Shown: positions 11,003-23,783 of the stretch, piece by piece
How the letters are laid out: each line of letters opens with the position of its first letter
Position numbering within the stretch: position 1 is the stretch's first letter
Assembly (NCBI RefSeq): GCF_029873635.1
Contig: NC_080426.1
Location: 58,312,673 to 58,376,672 of the forward strand
Length of the DNA stretch: 64,000 bases
DNA from: Malania oleifera
Lineage: Eukaryota; Streptophyta; Magnoliopsida; Santalales; Ximeniaceae
Direction of reading: 5' to 3'
The notes under the pieces: generated by a model
Seen by the model: only the letters and a program-made list of their open reading frames with translations
Told to the model about the DNA's origin: nothing
Databases searched by the model: none
Translations under genes and position numbers: made by a program

Positions 11003-12897
11003 AAGCATGTATTATATGTTATCAAAAGCCAGATGTTAGTTTAGTTCAGTTTAGGGGCTCGGTACCGAAGCTTATAGATCAGATGTTTATGATCAGATTA
11101 GTGCTAACCACCCCACGAGGGGATAGGAGATGGATAGTCGATGTGGCTTTCAGTAGAGTGTGGACGTCCACCTGGTAGTCTGGATCAGGGTGTGGCGGGC
11201 CCATCATACTTACAGACATATTTGACTCGATAGTGGTCGGCCAGCCATTGTCGGGTCTCGCCTTCGGACTGCACAACCCGTCATGGGGGGTAATACATGA
11301 CATCAGCTAGCTATTCATCTTGGGTATGTTTTCAGTATTATAAGTTATAATAGATGTTTTATGTACGTTATGACTTATTAGAAAATATGAAAGCATGCAA
11401 TTATTCAAGTATGATATGATGAACATTTACGAAAATATGAAATGTACTGTATATGTATAATTACATTAAATATTCATGTTGCCACACAACTGTATTTAGT
11501 TTGTTTTCTTTTACTGAGATGTGTCTCAACCCCAACATTAATTAATTTTTTAGGAGACCCTGAGGGATCGGCGGGTCGTGGCCGCCGTTGTGTTTGTGAT
11601 ATTACCCCGTTAGGAGGGTAAGATTTTTGTACTAGGGTCAGAATTATTTTGTGTTTAATCCTAGAGTTATTTTCATGTTTATGAGGATGTATATAAATAT
11701 AATTATATGATGTTGTAGTAAACTCTGGTATTATGCCTTATGGATGGATGATTTGGATTTTATGCTTATTGTTGCTTAGGTTTCCGCTGCGATTAACAGG
11801 TGTCCCCATTTCCCACGGGTTCGAGTCGACTTTTCCATTTATTATGTTACATTTTATATTATGAATTTGAGGCCATTACAAGCTTTGTGAGTGTGCTTGT
11901 AATTGCTAGATAGTGCTAAAACTCCCATTTGCTTGATTTATTATTGATATTATTTTTGGGGAGTTTGGCTAACTTTTATTCCATTGATTTCATATTATAA
12001 ATCTTTTGTTGGGATAGACTAGTAAGCTTAGGGGTCTTTGCATAGTTGTTGCAAGACTCCCATAACTTTGATTTTTGTTGTGCAAAAATATTTTCAACAA
12101 GCCAAAATATTTTTCAAACTAGTAGTATGCTTATCTCATTGAAAAAAAAAAAAAAAATCTCATGAGCTAGTTTAAATATCTGATTGACATCTTTGGAATC
12201 TTGATTAGCTATTGAAATTTGCATTACCTAGTTTCAAAGATATAGCTTGTATTGAACACTCTTGAACATTCCATTGATCATACCCTATTGAGTGTTGTTT
12301 GTATAACTATTTACATCATTGAGCTTACACTATATCCATATTGTTGATGTGTATGTGACCATCTATATTGGGTACATATCTGCTTTGCATGAAAGCATAA
12401 TCACTGTACTAGTCTTATTGTGAACATACTGTTGTATTCCAAGCATGGCCTGAGGGGCGCAGTAATCCAGCTCAGTAAGGATTGTCTATAAAGGTTGAGG
12501 TTAGCCTTGTGCTAATTGACCTAGTTTTTTAGGTACCGCTCCACCTGCTTAAGTGAGCATTATAATGGTAATCATTGTGCTTGTTAGCCAAGGCGGGGAC
12601 GTAGGCAGTTTGCCAAACCTCGATAACATTTCTAGGTGTCATCTTTATTTACATCTTTCTCGTGTATGATTGGTTAATTTAGTTGTGCTATTTAAATTCC
12701 GCTGTACATTTAAATTGAGTTAATTTATTTGCACTAGATTGACCTTAAGGTTGTGTAATACTGCTATTAGAGGATTGACCTAGTGCATCAATTTTGAAAA
12801 TACCAATTCACCCCCCTCTTGGGATCACGGTAAAGCTAACAATTGGTATTAGAGCCACGTAGCATAGACTTAATAGTTAATTTTCAAAAGATCTTAG

Positions 12898-14264
12898 ATG
12901 GCTCATAGCACCGTGACCCTTTCCCTAAGGGACCATCTTCTACATTACCTCCGATTTTCAGTGGTGTTAATTACACCTTCTAGAAACAGAGGATGCACTT
13001 CTACCTTCAAAATATAGATTAGAAGGTGTGGATAAATATCTATAAGAGAAATTATGTTCCCATGAAAACAGAGGGTGAGATCAGAGTTCCAAAAACTGAG
13101 GAAGAATATAATGATAATGATATGAAAGTTGTTAGCTTAAATGCAACTGCTATGAATAACTTATATTGTCGTCTTGATGTGAAAGAGTTTAATAGAGTAA
13201 TGGCATGTTCTACTACAAAATAAATTTAGGATAAGTTAGAAGTCACATATGAAGGTACTAGGGATGTAAAAGATAGTAGGATAGACATGCTGACTAATGA
13301 GTATGAGACCTTTAGGATGAATGTAGGTGAGTCCATTCAGAGCATGTACACTAGATTCATGCACATTATAAACTCACTACATGCATTAGGTAAGACCTAT
13401 CATACATATGAGATGATTAGAAAGATCCTCGGAGGTCTGCCTTCTGTTTGGGAAGCTAAGGTTATGGCCATTTCTAAGGGTAGAGACCTTAAGGTCATGA
13501 CTCTAGATAAATTGATAAGTTCCCTAATTACCTATGAATTAGCTATAAATGAGAGACTCAATGAACATAATAGGGCAAAAAAGGTGTCTACATTGAAAAC
13601 CTCTTCTAATTCATCTAATGAATGCAACGAACCTGACTCTGAGGATGATATGGTCATACTAACTAGAAAATTCAGCAGATTCTTCAGGAAGAATAGAAAG
13701 TCATACAAAAAACATAGGGAGTCTGCATCTGAGATGGGAGAGTCTAGTAAAAGAAAAGAAAAATCAAATGCTCCCACGTGTTACAATTGCAACAAAGTTG
13801 GGCACATTAAGATGGACTGCCCACTACTAAAAAAGGATGCTAGGAAAAAGAAGAAAGCCATGAAAGCAGGTACTTCACGGGATAAATTAAGTAGCGATGA
13901 CTCAGACTCGGACCGCAGCGACTCAGAGCTTGCTAATATGTGCTTGATGGCACATGATGATGAGGTATCGTCTTCTTGTTCTTTATCTTCATATTACCCT
14001 TTTGATGATTGTGAATCAGATAGCATGCCTACTCTTAGAGATTTTCAATTTGAATATATTCGTGTCTCTAAACTGTTGAATAAAATAACCCAAGAAAATG
14101 ATGATTTGAAAAAGAAATGTGAAAATTGGTCAAAATTGTTTGGAATTGCAAAAACCTCTCATGCTTTGATTTTGAAAGAAAAAGATTTGATTATCGCAAA
14201 GCTTGAGAGAAACTCTCTTAGTAAAGAGGGTCTTGGTTTTAATGGTGTTCAAAATATTAGATGA
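12898..14264 (+). pseudogene. Copia B gag region
   Basis: Capsid/nucleocapsid region of Copia B. The start MAHSTVTLS follows the primer-binding site by about 50 bases. A UBN2-type capsid segment (NEYETFRMNVGESIQ...ILGGLPSVWEAK) leads to one zinc knuckle, CYNCNKVGHIKMDC, near 13780. An acidic serine/aspartate-rich stretch and a leucine/lysine-rich C-terminal part follow, the layout of SIRE-type gag. It would package element RNA in cytoplasmic particles. The region is broken; 13287-14264 is its longest open stretch. Confidence 0.82.
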
Positions 14265-14569
14265 CCTAATCTTTACTTGAGACATTTCACTCGTGAATCA
14301 AAATCTCAAATCCCATCTAAAGATTCTAAGTGTAGAATGAAATGTTTTAAATGTAAACAAATCGGTCACATTCAATTTTTTGCCCACTTCGAAATGGACA
14401 TGTAAAAATTAGAAAAGTATGGGTAGTTAAGGGTGATCCAGTCACTAACCCCTGTGGACCCAACAGAATTTGGAGACCAGCGTCAGTTACTTAGTCTATT
14501 TTGTAGGTGTGTTTGAGATCATCCTCCTCCAAGGACTGGTGGTGTAATAACCAGAGGAATTTTTCAGCA

Positions 14570-14760
14570 TCTCGTCGACGAACATAGGGGATTTGTCAAC
14601 GAGGATATAAGAGGAGCTCATCGACGAGGACAGGTTTTATCGATGAGAAAATGCCGAGAAAGGTTTTTGGGGCAGTTTAAAATTCGTCGATGAGAGAGTA
14701 AGTTCGTCGACGAAATTCCTTAAGGACTCGTCGATGAGATGACATGTCTCGTCAACGAAT
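14570..14760 (+). repeat. CGTCGACG palindrome array, eight copies (C 5' LTR)
   Basis: Eight TTCGTCGACGAA-type palindromes in various states of decay, ending just before TATAAATA at 14768. The matching array in the 3' LTR lies at 21798-21988 and differs from this one mostly by C/T and G/A changes inside the motifs. Confidence 0.75.
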
Positions 14761-15193
14761 CTGGGGCTATAAATAGTGGAAACCCGAATTTTTCAGTAGA
14801 AAACTAGCGCAAAAAACTTCCTCTCTCTCTTTAAAACGTCTCCCACTCCTTCTCTCTTCAATTCCGGGCCCATTGCTCGCCAGATTGAAGGTCTGAGGCC
14901 ACCACGACTCTTCCGACAAAATTCTCTACAAGTCTGCTAGAGTTGATCGTTGGTGGAGTTAGTTTGGAATTCATCCCAAACTCAGGGTAATGCGTTTTAT
15001 TTAGAATATGCTTTCCCTGCAGTTATAGGAAATGTTGTATGCAAGAAAATACTAATGTTTTGTTCTAGGGGATGTCGTTTTTAGGGTGTTGAGTGGAGAA
15101 CCCTGTGGGTGTAGGGCCAAAGTTCAGTGAAGGCTTTTCAGAAACTGGGTAAGGGATATATGCTATGATAGGAGATTTGCTTACGTTATCAAA

Positions 15194-15195
<2 letters not shown>

Positions 15196-15228
<33 letters not shown>
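15196..15228. repeat. (TA)n microsatellite in C 5' LTR
   Basis: A run of alternating T and A. The 3' LTR carries a longer run at about 22422-22460. Confidence 0.85.
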
Positions 15229-15232
<4 letters not shown>

Positions 15233-16106
15233 TGTATACCAGTTATTATACAGAATACGAATTTTTAAAGTATGTGTGGCCTGAGTAGATATTATTTGAT
15301 ATGGAATTTTATACAGTTTTCAATATATCAAGTTGTACAGATATAGTTAGATATTTACATATTTTATACAGAGAGAATGCGTATACATATACAGTTTTTA
15401 TTCAGAGGATTACACAGATATAACAGTATAAAGATGTTTATTCAGATCAGTATACATAGTATTTATAGAATGTTATGTTTTCCTAAATGCCATAACACTT
15501 AAAGTATACAGATAGAAAGTACAGACAGATTATACAGATAGAAAGTATAGACAGATTATACAGTTATATCATCAAGATGCTACAGATATTACAATATTTA
15601 CAGTACAGATTAATAGTGTTAGGGTTATTTTGGAAACATGATGAAAACAGTAAAAGAGTATATATGTATATATATAGTATCAGATCCCTATGAAAAATTA
15701 CAGACAGATACAGATATAGAAAAAAAATATAGAGCACGGTACCATTGCTAATACAAATAGAGTGCAACCACATATCTCAGATAGTGTGTGGGTACCGTCA
15801 ACTGTGCTCGAAGAGTATGTAGCTCCCCAGTTCGCTGGGTTGAGGGGACTAGTTTGACGAGGTAGCAGCCAGTCCCACGCCTAGGAGAGTATGTAGCTTG
15901 GTTGGGCTGAGGTAGTGTAGATTGTAGTGACTTTCCTGGAGGGCCGACCAGGTTAAGTCCCACCTACGGGCCACACAACCCTGTCATGAGGGGTCAAATC
16001 ACGAAATACAAAGTTCCAGGGATAAAAGCACAAGTTATGTATATGTATATAGTTTTACAGTATTTGATAAATATAGTATGATACTAGCAGTATGAAAAGT
16101 AGAAAA

Positions 16107-16482
16107 ATTCAGATGATACAATTATATTTTAAACTGCGAAAAATGTAAGATATGCTGTATGGACTTATCATTTTATTATAGTTCAGATGTTATTTAAAGT
16201 ATATGTATATAACTTAGTCGCCACACACTAGTAATAGTATATTTCCACTTACTGAGCATCGAATCACCCTATTATTCTAACATTTTTCAAAAAAAAAAAT
16301 TCAGATGATACAATTATGTTTTAAACTGAGAAAAATGTAAGATATGCTTTACAAACTTATCATTTTATTACAGCTCAGATGCTATTTAAAATATATGTAT
16401 ATAACTTAGTAGCCACACACTAGTAATCACATATTTCCATTTACTGAGTGTCGACTCACCCTATTATTCTAACATTTTTCAG
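16107..16482 (+). repeat. 192-bp tandem duplication unique to the C 5' LTR
   Basis: Two copies (starts 16107 and 16299) spanning the CCACACACT block, the TGAG...CTCA inverted repeat and the TTTTTCA end, separated by an A run. The 3' LTR has a single copy (about 23340-23525), so the duplication arose after insertion. Confidence 0.85.
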
Positions 16483-17052
16483 GTGAGTGAATTAGGCGAG
16501 CAGATCAGGCTCGTGGATAGATATTTCTTGATTACCTTGGTTGTAGGGTGAGTTTGTGACAGAGTTTTATATTTTTGGGGTAGATGATATTGGAAGGAAA
16601 TGTTTTATGGCTATAGTCTGTATGAAGTAAATTCTGGTATTGTACAGTAAATATGATTGTATGACTTATGTTTCCGATGCATAGGTATGATTGTATATAT
16701 ATATATAAAATTTTGAGGTCGTTACATTTATGTATTAGAGCCTAGGTTGCTAGGTTCTGCAGAATCTAGAATGTAACGGAAAACAATACCTGAATGTAGG
16801 AAAAAAAATTTAAGATTTTGTTCTGTGATCTGGATATAGGATTTCGTAGTGGTTTCTGTGTTTTTCTTGGAGTGACGATTTGAGGAAAACCATAGTACTA
16901 TCAACGAGTCGTGTAGTTGGGTCGCAGGATTGGATTTTGGGATTAGGATTAGGAGGGATGATTAATAGAGGATTTGAAGTTCTAGTTAAATGAGATAAGT
17001 CAGGTTTGCATGGGAAATAGGATTCTGAAACAGTGTTCTATATATTTGCAGG

Positions 17053-18070
17053 ATGGACCCAGGAAGCAGTAGCGCTCACGCCAATCAGGATGATGGAGCG
17101 GGTCCTTCCGGTGCAGGAGGTGGAGAGTCAAATGTTGTGCTACGTAGTGTGGCTCAGTAAGTTATGGCTGAGATAGCACGGAGCTCTAAAGAGCAGGGAG
17201 GTCCATCTCCAGTTCAGGGATGCACCATAGAAAAATTTATGAAGATGAACCTGCTAGCGTTCTCTGGAGCAGCTGACCCTGTAGTTGTAGAGAATTGGAT
17301 GCAGGAAGTGGATAAGATATTGATTGTACTTCATTGTATGGACAAAAAGAGAGTCTTATATGCTACATATAGGCTGACGGGGGAGCTCAAGAGATGGTGG
17401 TCAGCCACTAGACTATTGGAGGAGCAGAGGGCGATTCCAGTACCGATGACCTAGGCGCGATTCAGGGACGTGTTTTTCGATAGATATTATCCTGCCTCAG
17501 TCAAAGAAGCTCGAGTACAGGAGTTTCTGAGTCTGTCCCAGGGGTTGATGACTGTCCAACAGTATGCTGTAAGATTTATTGAGCTATCGTATTTCTGCCC
17601 CCATAATGTTCCAGACGAAGTAAAGAAGGCGAGAATATTCGAGAGAAACCCAAGGTGAGATATTTACAGGCAGGTGGCAGTACTAAGGATCTAGGATTTC
17701 TCAAAGTTGGTCGTCAGGGCTATTATAGCAGAGGAAAGTTTGCTGAGGGAGACTGTGATGTAGAGTTAGAAGAAGAGGACTGCACCCTCGAGTTTTCAGG
17801 TGGGTCCTAGTCAAGGCCCTTGGAGAGGAGGTATATCTGACAGACTCCAGATACAGATGGTAGAGCACAGTGGATTTCAGGGTGGACAACTTCCTACCAT
17901 TTGTCCTAGATGCGGACGGAGACACCCAGGTGAGTGCCAGCTGGGGGAGAATATCTATTATCATTTTGGGAAACCTAGCCATATGGCTCGATTGTGTCAG
18001 ATGCCATCGAATTATGCACCGGCTCCTAGGCCGTTTCCAGGTGGATATCAGGCGCCCCACGGAGGCCAGT
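17053..18070 (+). pseudogene. Chromovirus C gag region
   Basis: The gag region of element C, starting MDPGSSSAHANQ. A retrotransposon capsid segment (FSGAADPVVVENWMQEVDKIL...RWW) is followed near 17900-17990 by a CPRCGRRHPGEC/HFGKPSHMARLC nucleocapsid region. Its product would form the particle shell. The reading frame is broken. It resembles the short gag remnant at 27594 in element E, which ties E to the same lineage. Confidence 0.82.
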
Positions 18071-18099
18071 AGAGGAATACTGCGCCGACAAGGGTCTAT

Positions 18100-21000
18100 G
18101 TGTTGACGTCGGGTGATGCTAAAATGGCTGGAGACATGGTCACAGGTACCATTATTGCTTTATCGTATAAAGTTATTATTTTATTTGATACAAGCGCCAC
18201 CCTCTCTTTTATATCGGTGGGGTATGTTCGAATAATTGGGGTAGAGGCCCAGCTATTAGATGTAGAATTATCTATGGGTACGTTGATGGGATCAGTGGTA
18301 AAATGCAAGACGGTGCTTCAGAATTTCCCAATGAATGTTCATGAGAGAGTACTACCCGCAGATCTCATGGCTCTAGATATGTAGGGGTTTGATGTGATAT
18401 TAGGCATGGATTGGCTAGCAACTCATCACACCAGTATTGATTGCCATCAGAAAGAAGTGATTTTCAGACCCCCGAGTGAGCAAGAATATAGATTCGTAGG
18501 TTCACGTGTACGTGCCTCACCACAACTGGTGTCAGCTATCCAGGTGAGCAGATTGCTACTGGGCGGTTTCCAGGGGTATGTCACATATATAAAAGAATTG
18601 CCAAAAGAAGAATTGAGACAAGCCGATATAGCCGTGGTGAGAGAATTTCCAAATGTCTTTCCAAAAGAATTGCCTAGTTTGCTGCCTGACCGTGAGATTG
18701 AGTTTACTATAGATTTATTTCCGGGATCTGCACCAGTATCTAAAGCACCGTATCGTATGGCTCCAGTCGAGGTGAAAGAATTGAAAGATCAATTACAGGA
18801 ATTGCTTGACAAAGGGTTTATCAAGCCCAGTGTGTCGCCCTAGGGAGCGCCAGTTTTGTTCATGAAAAAGAAAGATGGAACCATGAGATTGTACATCGAT
18901 TATAGGGAGATAAAAAAACTAACAGTCAAGAATAAATATCCTCTCCCTAGGATCAACGATTTATTTGATCAGCTTCAGGGGACCCGGGTTTATTCTAAAA
19001 TTGACCTGTGATTGGGTTACCATCAGGTGAAGGTTAGAGAAGAAGATATATCGAAGACCGCATTCCATACCAGATATGGGCATTACGAGTTCTTAGTGAT
19101 GTCGTTTGGGTTGACTAACGCACCTGCAATATTTATGAACTTAATGAATTGGGTGTTCCATCAATACTTATATCAGTTTGTGGTTGTGTTCATTGATGAT
19201 ATACTGGTTTATTCGAGAAGTTTTGAGGAGCACGAGTATCATTTGAGATTGGTGTTGCAGGTATTAAGGGAAAGAAAATTGTATGCAAAATTCAAGAAGT
19301 GTGAGTTTTGGTTAAAGCAGGTTACCTTTCTTAACCATGTGATATCTGAAGCGAGAGTATCAATTGATCCAAGTAAAATAGAAGCAGTACTGAATTGGGA
19401 AAGGCCAGGAAATGTTCAAGAAGTCAGAACTTTTCTAGGATTGGCAGGCTATTACCGACGCTTCGTGGATGGCTTCTCCAGGTTGTCTGGTCCGTTAACA
19501 CGACTTACGAGGAAAAAAATGAAGTTTGATTGGACCAATGACTGTAAGTAGAGTTTTTTAGGAGTTAAAGCGACGGTTAGTTTCAACTCCAACACTGGTT
19601 ATTCCTTCAAGGGAGGACGGGTTTGTGACAGTGATGCGTCCCTGAAGGAACCTAGGTGCGTATTGATGCAGCACGGTAGAGTTATTGTGTATGCTTCTAG
19701 ACAGCTTAAAAAGTATAAGAAAAATTATCCTATCTATGATTTAGAATTGGCTGCAGTGGTGTACGCTCTCAAGATCTAGAGGCATTACCTATATGGTGGA
19801 AAGTGCAAGATTTTCACGGATCACAAGAACCTGAAATATTTCTTCACCCAGAAAGAGCTGAATATGAGAAAAAGAAGGTGGCTAGAACTCATTAAAGACT
19901 ATGACTGCACCATTAGTTACCACAAAGGGAAAGTGAATATGGTGGCAGATGCTCTGAGCAGGAAATCAGTGGGACCCGCATTGGCAGCTATGGAGATTCA
20001 GCACTCAATTCTGGTGGATTTGGAGCAACTTAGTATAGAGTTAATAGAGGAGAGTCCTCAAGCAGTTATTGCCAGTCTAGTGGTTCAGCTTACACTATAC
20101 GAGAGGATTAAAACAACTTAGGGTAATGATGCAGAGTTGGCAGAGGTAATGGTAAGAGTACGAGATAGTCAGGGTGAGAAATTCAGCATATCAGATGACA
20201 GAGCGTTGCGTTTTTGTACTAGGCTTTGTGTTCCTGTAGATATTGAGATCAGGAGAACTATATTAGAGGAGGCTTATAGATCCCTATACACCATACATCC
20301 AGGTAACACTAAAATGTACAGGGATCTGCAAGAGTACTTCTGGTGAAGCGGAATGAAGAGGGAGATAGCCGAGTTCGTTTAACAATGCTTGACACGCCCA
20401 CAGGTTAAGGTTGAGCACCAGAGACCAGCAGGGCAGTTGCAGCCGTTGTTTATTCTAGAATGGAAATGGGATCACGTTTCAATGGATTTCATTAGGGGTT
20501 ACCGTCAGTGCATCAGGGATTGAATGCGATTTGGGAGGTTGTTGATTGTTTGAGGAAGACCGCTCATTTCATCCCTATTAAAGTCGGTTATTCCATGAAC
20601 AGATTAGTGAAAATATATATATTTAGGAGATAGTTCGCATTCATAGAGTACCAGTATCCATAGTCTTAGACTGAGATCCTTGGTATACTTCACAATTTTG
20701 GAAAAGTTTTCAGGAGGCTATGGGTACACAGTTAGCTTTTAGCACTGCGTTTCACCCTCAAATAGATAGGCAGACCAAGAGGACAATCCAGACTTTGGAA
20801 GATATGCTTCGTGTGTGCGTGCTGGATTTTGGGGGTAGCTGGACCCAGTTTTTACCACTAGTTAAATTTGCCTATAATAATAGTTATCATACTAGTATCG
20901 ATATGACACCTTACGAGGCATTATATGGTAGGAGATGTTGTTCTCCTCTCTTTTAGGATGAAGTCGGTCAAAGGTGAGTGTTAGGTCCAGAAATTGTGCA

Positions 21001-21510
21001 GCAGGCGTACGACAAAGTCCGACTGATTAAAGAAAGAACGTGCAGAGTCAACAAAAAAGCTACGTAGACACTCACCATCGAGAAGTAGATTTTGATGTGG
21101 GAGATCGAGTATTTTTTAAGATAGATCCTCTGAAAGGAGTTATGAGGTTTGGAAAGAAGGGCAAGTTGAACCCTAGGTATATTGGCTATTTTCAGATACT
21201 AAAGAGAATAGGGTCAATTGCCTATAGGTTAGCTTTGCCGCCAGCTTTGGCTCGAATTCATGACGTGTTTCATGTTACTATGTTAAGGAAATACGTCTCA
21301 AACCCATCCCATATAATCAGCTATGTAGAGATAGAATTCAAGGATTCACTAGCTTATGAAGAGACGCCAGTACAGATTTTAGATAGAAAGACACAAGAAC
21401 TGCGTACTAAAGAAATTTAGCTAGTGTAGATTTTGTGGAGGAACCATGCCATGGAAGAAGCCTCATGGGAACTCGAGGATGAAATTAAAAAGAAATGCCC
21501 ACATTTGTTC
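18100..21510 (+). pseudogene. Chromovirus C pol region (PR, RT, RNase H, IN, chromodomain-like tail)
   Basis: Polyprotein region in Gypsy order. Protease with LFDTSATLSFIS near 18180. Reverse transcriptase from about 18590, with [16 protein letters not shown] and FIDDILVYS near 19195. RNase H near 19670-19960, with TDHKNLKYF and ADALSRK. Integrase near 20270-20960, with HPGNTKMYRDL and [13 protein letters not shown] tail near 21400-21510 (LWRNHAMEEASWE) looks like a chromodomain and would steer insertion to particular chromatin. The region is broken at several places and not functional. Confidence 0.85.
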
Positions 21511-21768
21511 CAAGAGTAATCAGGTAATGTAAATAGTTAGGTAATGTTTCTTTTGTAGGTACATGTACTATTTAGTTAGTAAGTAGTTTTTAATTTTATT
21601 TGTGTAATCTCCCAGAACTTAGATTGTAACCATGGTATCCCTCCGCCATAAGTGAGGGTAAGTAATAAAAATAAGTAGATCCTTTACCTTTACAAGATGG
21701 TAGAGTGTATAATGGTGTTCAATCTAGATAGTAAATTTCAAGGACGAAATTTTATAAGGAGAGCGGAA

Positions 21769-22420
21769 TGTAGTAACCCAAGGAATTTTTCAACATCTCG
21801 TCAATGAACACAGGGGATTCATCGACGAAGATATAAGAGGAGCTCGTCGACGAGGATAGGATTCGTCAATGAGAAAATACCGAGAAAGGTTTTTGGGGCA
21901 ATTTGACATTTGTCGACGAGAGAGGAAGTTCGTCGACGAAATTCCTTAAGGACTTGTCGATGAGATGGCGTGTCTCGTCGACAAATCCGGGGCTATAAAT
22001 AGTGGAAACCTAGATTTTTCAGCAGAAAACTAGTGCAAAAAACTTCCTCCCTTTCTCTAAAACGTCTCCCACTCCTTCTCTCTTCGATTCTAGGCCCGTT
22101 GCCCGCCGAATTGAAGATCTGAGGCCACCATGATGCTTCTGACAAAATTCTCTACAAGTCTACTAGAGATGATCGTTGGTGGAGTTAGTTTGAAATTTGT
22201 CCCAAACTCAGGGTAAGGTGTTTTATTTAGAATATGTTTTCCCTATAGTTATAGGAAATGTTGTATGCAGCAGAAAAATACTGATGTTTTGTTATAGGGG
22301 ATGTCATTTTCAGGGTGTTAAGTGGAGAACCCTGCGGGTGTAGGGCCAGAGTTCAGTGAAGGCTTTTAAGAAACTGGGTAAGGGAAATATGTTATGCTAG
22401 GAGATTTGCTTACGTTATCA

Positions 22421-22463
<43 letters not shown>

Positions 22464-23778
22464 TGTATACCAGTTATTATACATAATACAAATTTTTAAA
22501 GTATGTGTGGCCTAAGTAGATATTATTTGATATGGAGTTTTATATAGTTTTTCAGTATATCAAGTTGTACAAATATAGTTAGATATTTAAAGATTTTATA
22601 CAGACAGAATGTGTATACATATACAGTTTTTATTCAAATGATTACATAGATATAACAGTATAAAGATGTTTATTCAGATCAGTATACATAGTATTTACTA
22701 AATGTTATGTTTTCCTAAATGCCATAACACTCAGAGTATATAGATAGAAAGTACATACATATTATACGGATAGAAAGTACAGACAGATTATATAGTTGTA
22801 GCATCAAGATGCTACAAATATTACAGTATTTACAGTACAGATTAATAGTGTTATGGTTATTTTGGAAACATGATGAAAACAGTAAAAGAGTATAAATGTA
22901 TATATATAGTATTAGATCACTGTGAAAAGATTACAGATAGATACAGATACAGAATATAGAGCACAGTACCGTTGCTAACACAGATAGAGTGCAACCACAT
23001 ATCTCCGATAGTGTGTGGGTATCGTCAACTGTGCTCGGAGAGTATGTTGCTCCCCAGTTCGCTAGGTTGAGGGGGCCAGTTTGACAAGGTAGCAGCCAGT
23101 CCCGTGCCTAGGAGATTATGTAGTTTGGCCGGACAGAGGTAGTGTAGAGTATAGTGACTTTCCTGGAGGGCCGACCAGGTTAAGTCCCGCCTACGAGCCG
23201 CACAATCCTGTCATACAGGGTCAAATCATGACATATAGAGTTTTAAGGATAAAAGCACAAGTTATGTATATGTATACAGTTTTACAGTATTTGATAAATA
23301 TAGTATGGTACTAGCAGTATGAAAAGTAAAAAAAAAAAAAAAATTCAAATGATACAATTATGTTTTAAACTGTGAAAAATGTAAGATATGCTTTACATAC
23401 TTATCATTTTATTACAACTCAGATGTTATTTAAAGTATATGTACATAACTTAGTCACTACACACTAGTAATAGCATATTTCCACTTACTGAGCGTCGACT
23501 CACCCTATTGTTCTAACATTTTTTAGGTGAGCCAGTTAGGCGAGCAGATCAGGCTCACAGATAGAGATTTCTTGATTACCCTAGTTGTAGGGTGAGTTTG
23601 TAACAGAGTTTTGTATTTTTGGGGTATATGATACTGGAAGGAAATGTTTTATGACTATAGTCTATATGAACTAAATTCTAGTATTGTATAGTAAATATGA
23701 TTGTATGATTTATGTTTCCGTTGCATAGGTATGATTTTATATATATTAAAAAAATGATATAATTTCGAGGTCGTTACA
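21769..23778 (+). repeat. 3' LTR of chromovirus C
   Basis: 2,010 bp, TGTAGTAACCC...GGTCGTTACA, TATAAATA at 21994-22001, palindrome array at 21798-21988, inverted repeat TGAGCGTCGACTCA at 23489-23502. Confidence 0.93.
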
Positions 23779-23783
23779 GGTGG

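Larger units (their letters stand above)
9925..11880 (+). repeat. Solo chromovirus-type LTR in Copia B 5' LTR
   Basis: About 1,956 bp, beginning TGTGATAACTCG and ending GGCCATTACA, inserted where the Copia B 3' LTR reads straight through (near 36.7 kb). The flanking five bases (GAGTT and AGCTT) do not match well, so the target duplication is decayed or altered. TATATATA at 10180-10187, CT tract at 10221-10260, inverted repeat TGAGATGTGTCTCA at 11515-11528. Related to the LTR of element C. Confidence 0.85.
4809..12841 (+). repeat. 5' LTR of Copia B, interrupted by three solo LTRs
   Basis: Its own sequence lies at 4809-4824, 7155-7353, 9138-9924 and 11881-12841, about 1.94 kb after removing insertions, matching the 1,949-bp 3' LTR. 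TATA box at about 9794. The three insertions are at 4825-7154, 7354-9137 and 9925-11880. Confidence 0.92.
14543..16726 (+). repeat. 5' LTR of chromovirus C
   Basis: 2,184 bp, TGTAATAACC...GGTCGTTACA. TATAAATA at 14768-14775. It is about 170 bp longer than the 3' LTR because of a tandem duplication at 16107-16482. Confidence 0.93.
14543..23778 (+). mobile_element. Gypsy chromovirus (C), Tekay/Del-like, complete with both LTRs
   Basis: A 9,236-bp Ty3/Gypsy element with a perfect GGTGG duplication (14538-14542 and 23779-23783), inserted in Copia B between gag and protease. LTRs 14543-16726 and 21769-23778. The purine-rich stretch ATAAGGAGAGCGGA precedes the 3' LTR. Order: gag with zinc knuckle, protease, RT, RNase H, integrase, and a chromodomain-like tail, which marks it as a chromovirus, probably Tekay/Del. 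Structurally whole, but the coding part has many breaks. The LTRs differ by several per cent by eye, so it is not recent. Confidence 0.93.
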
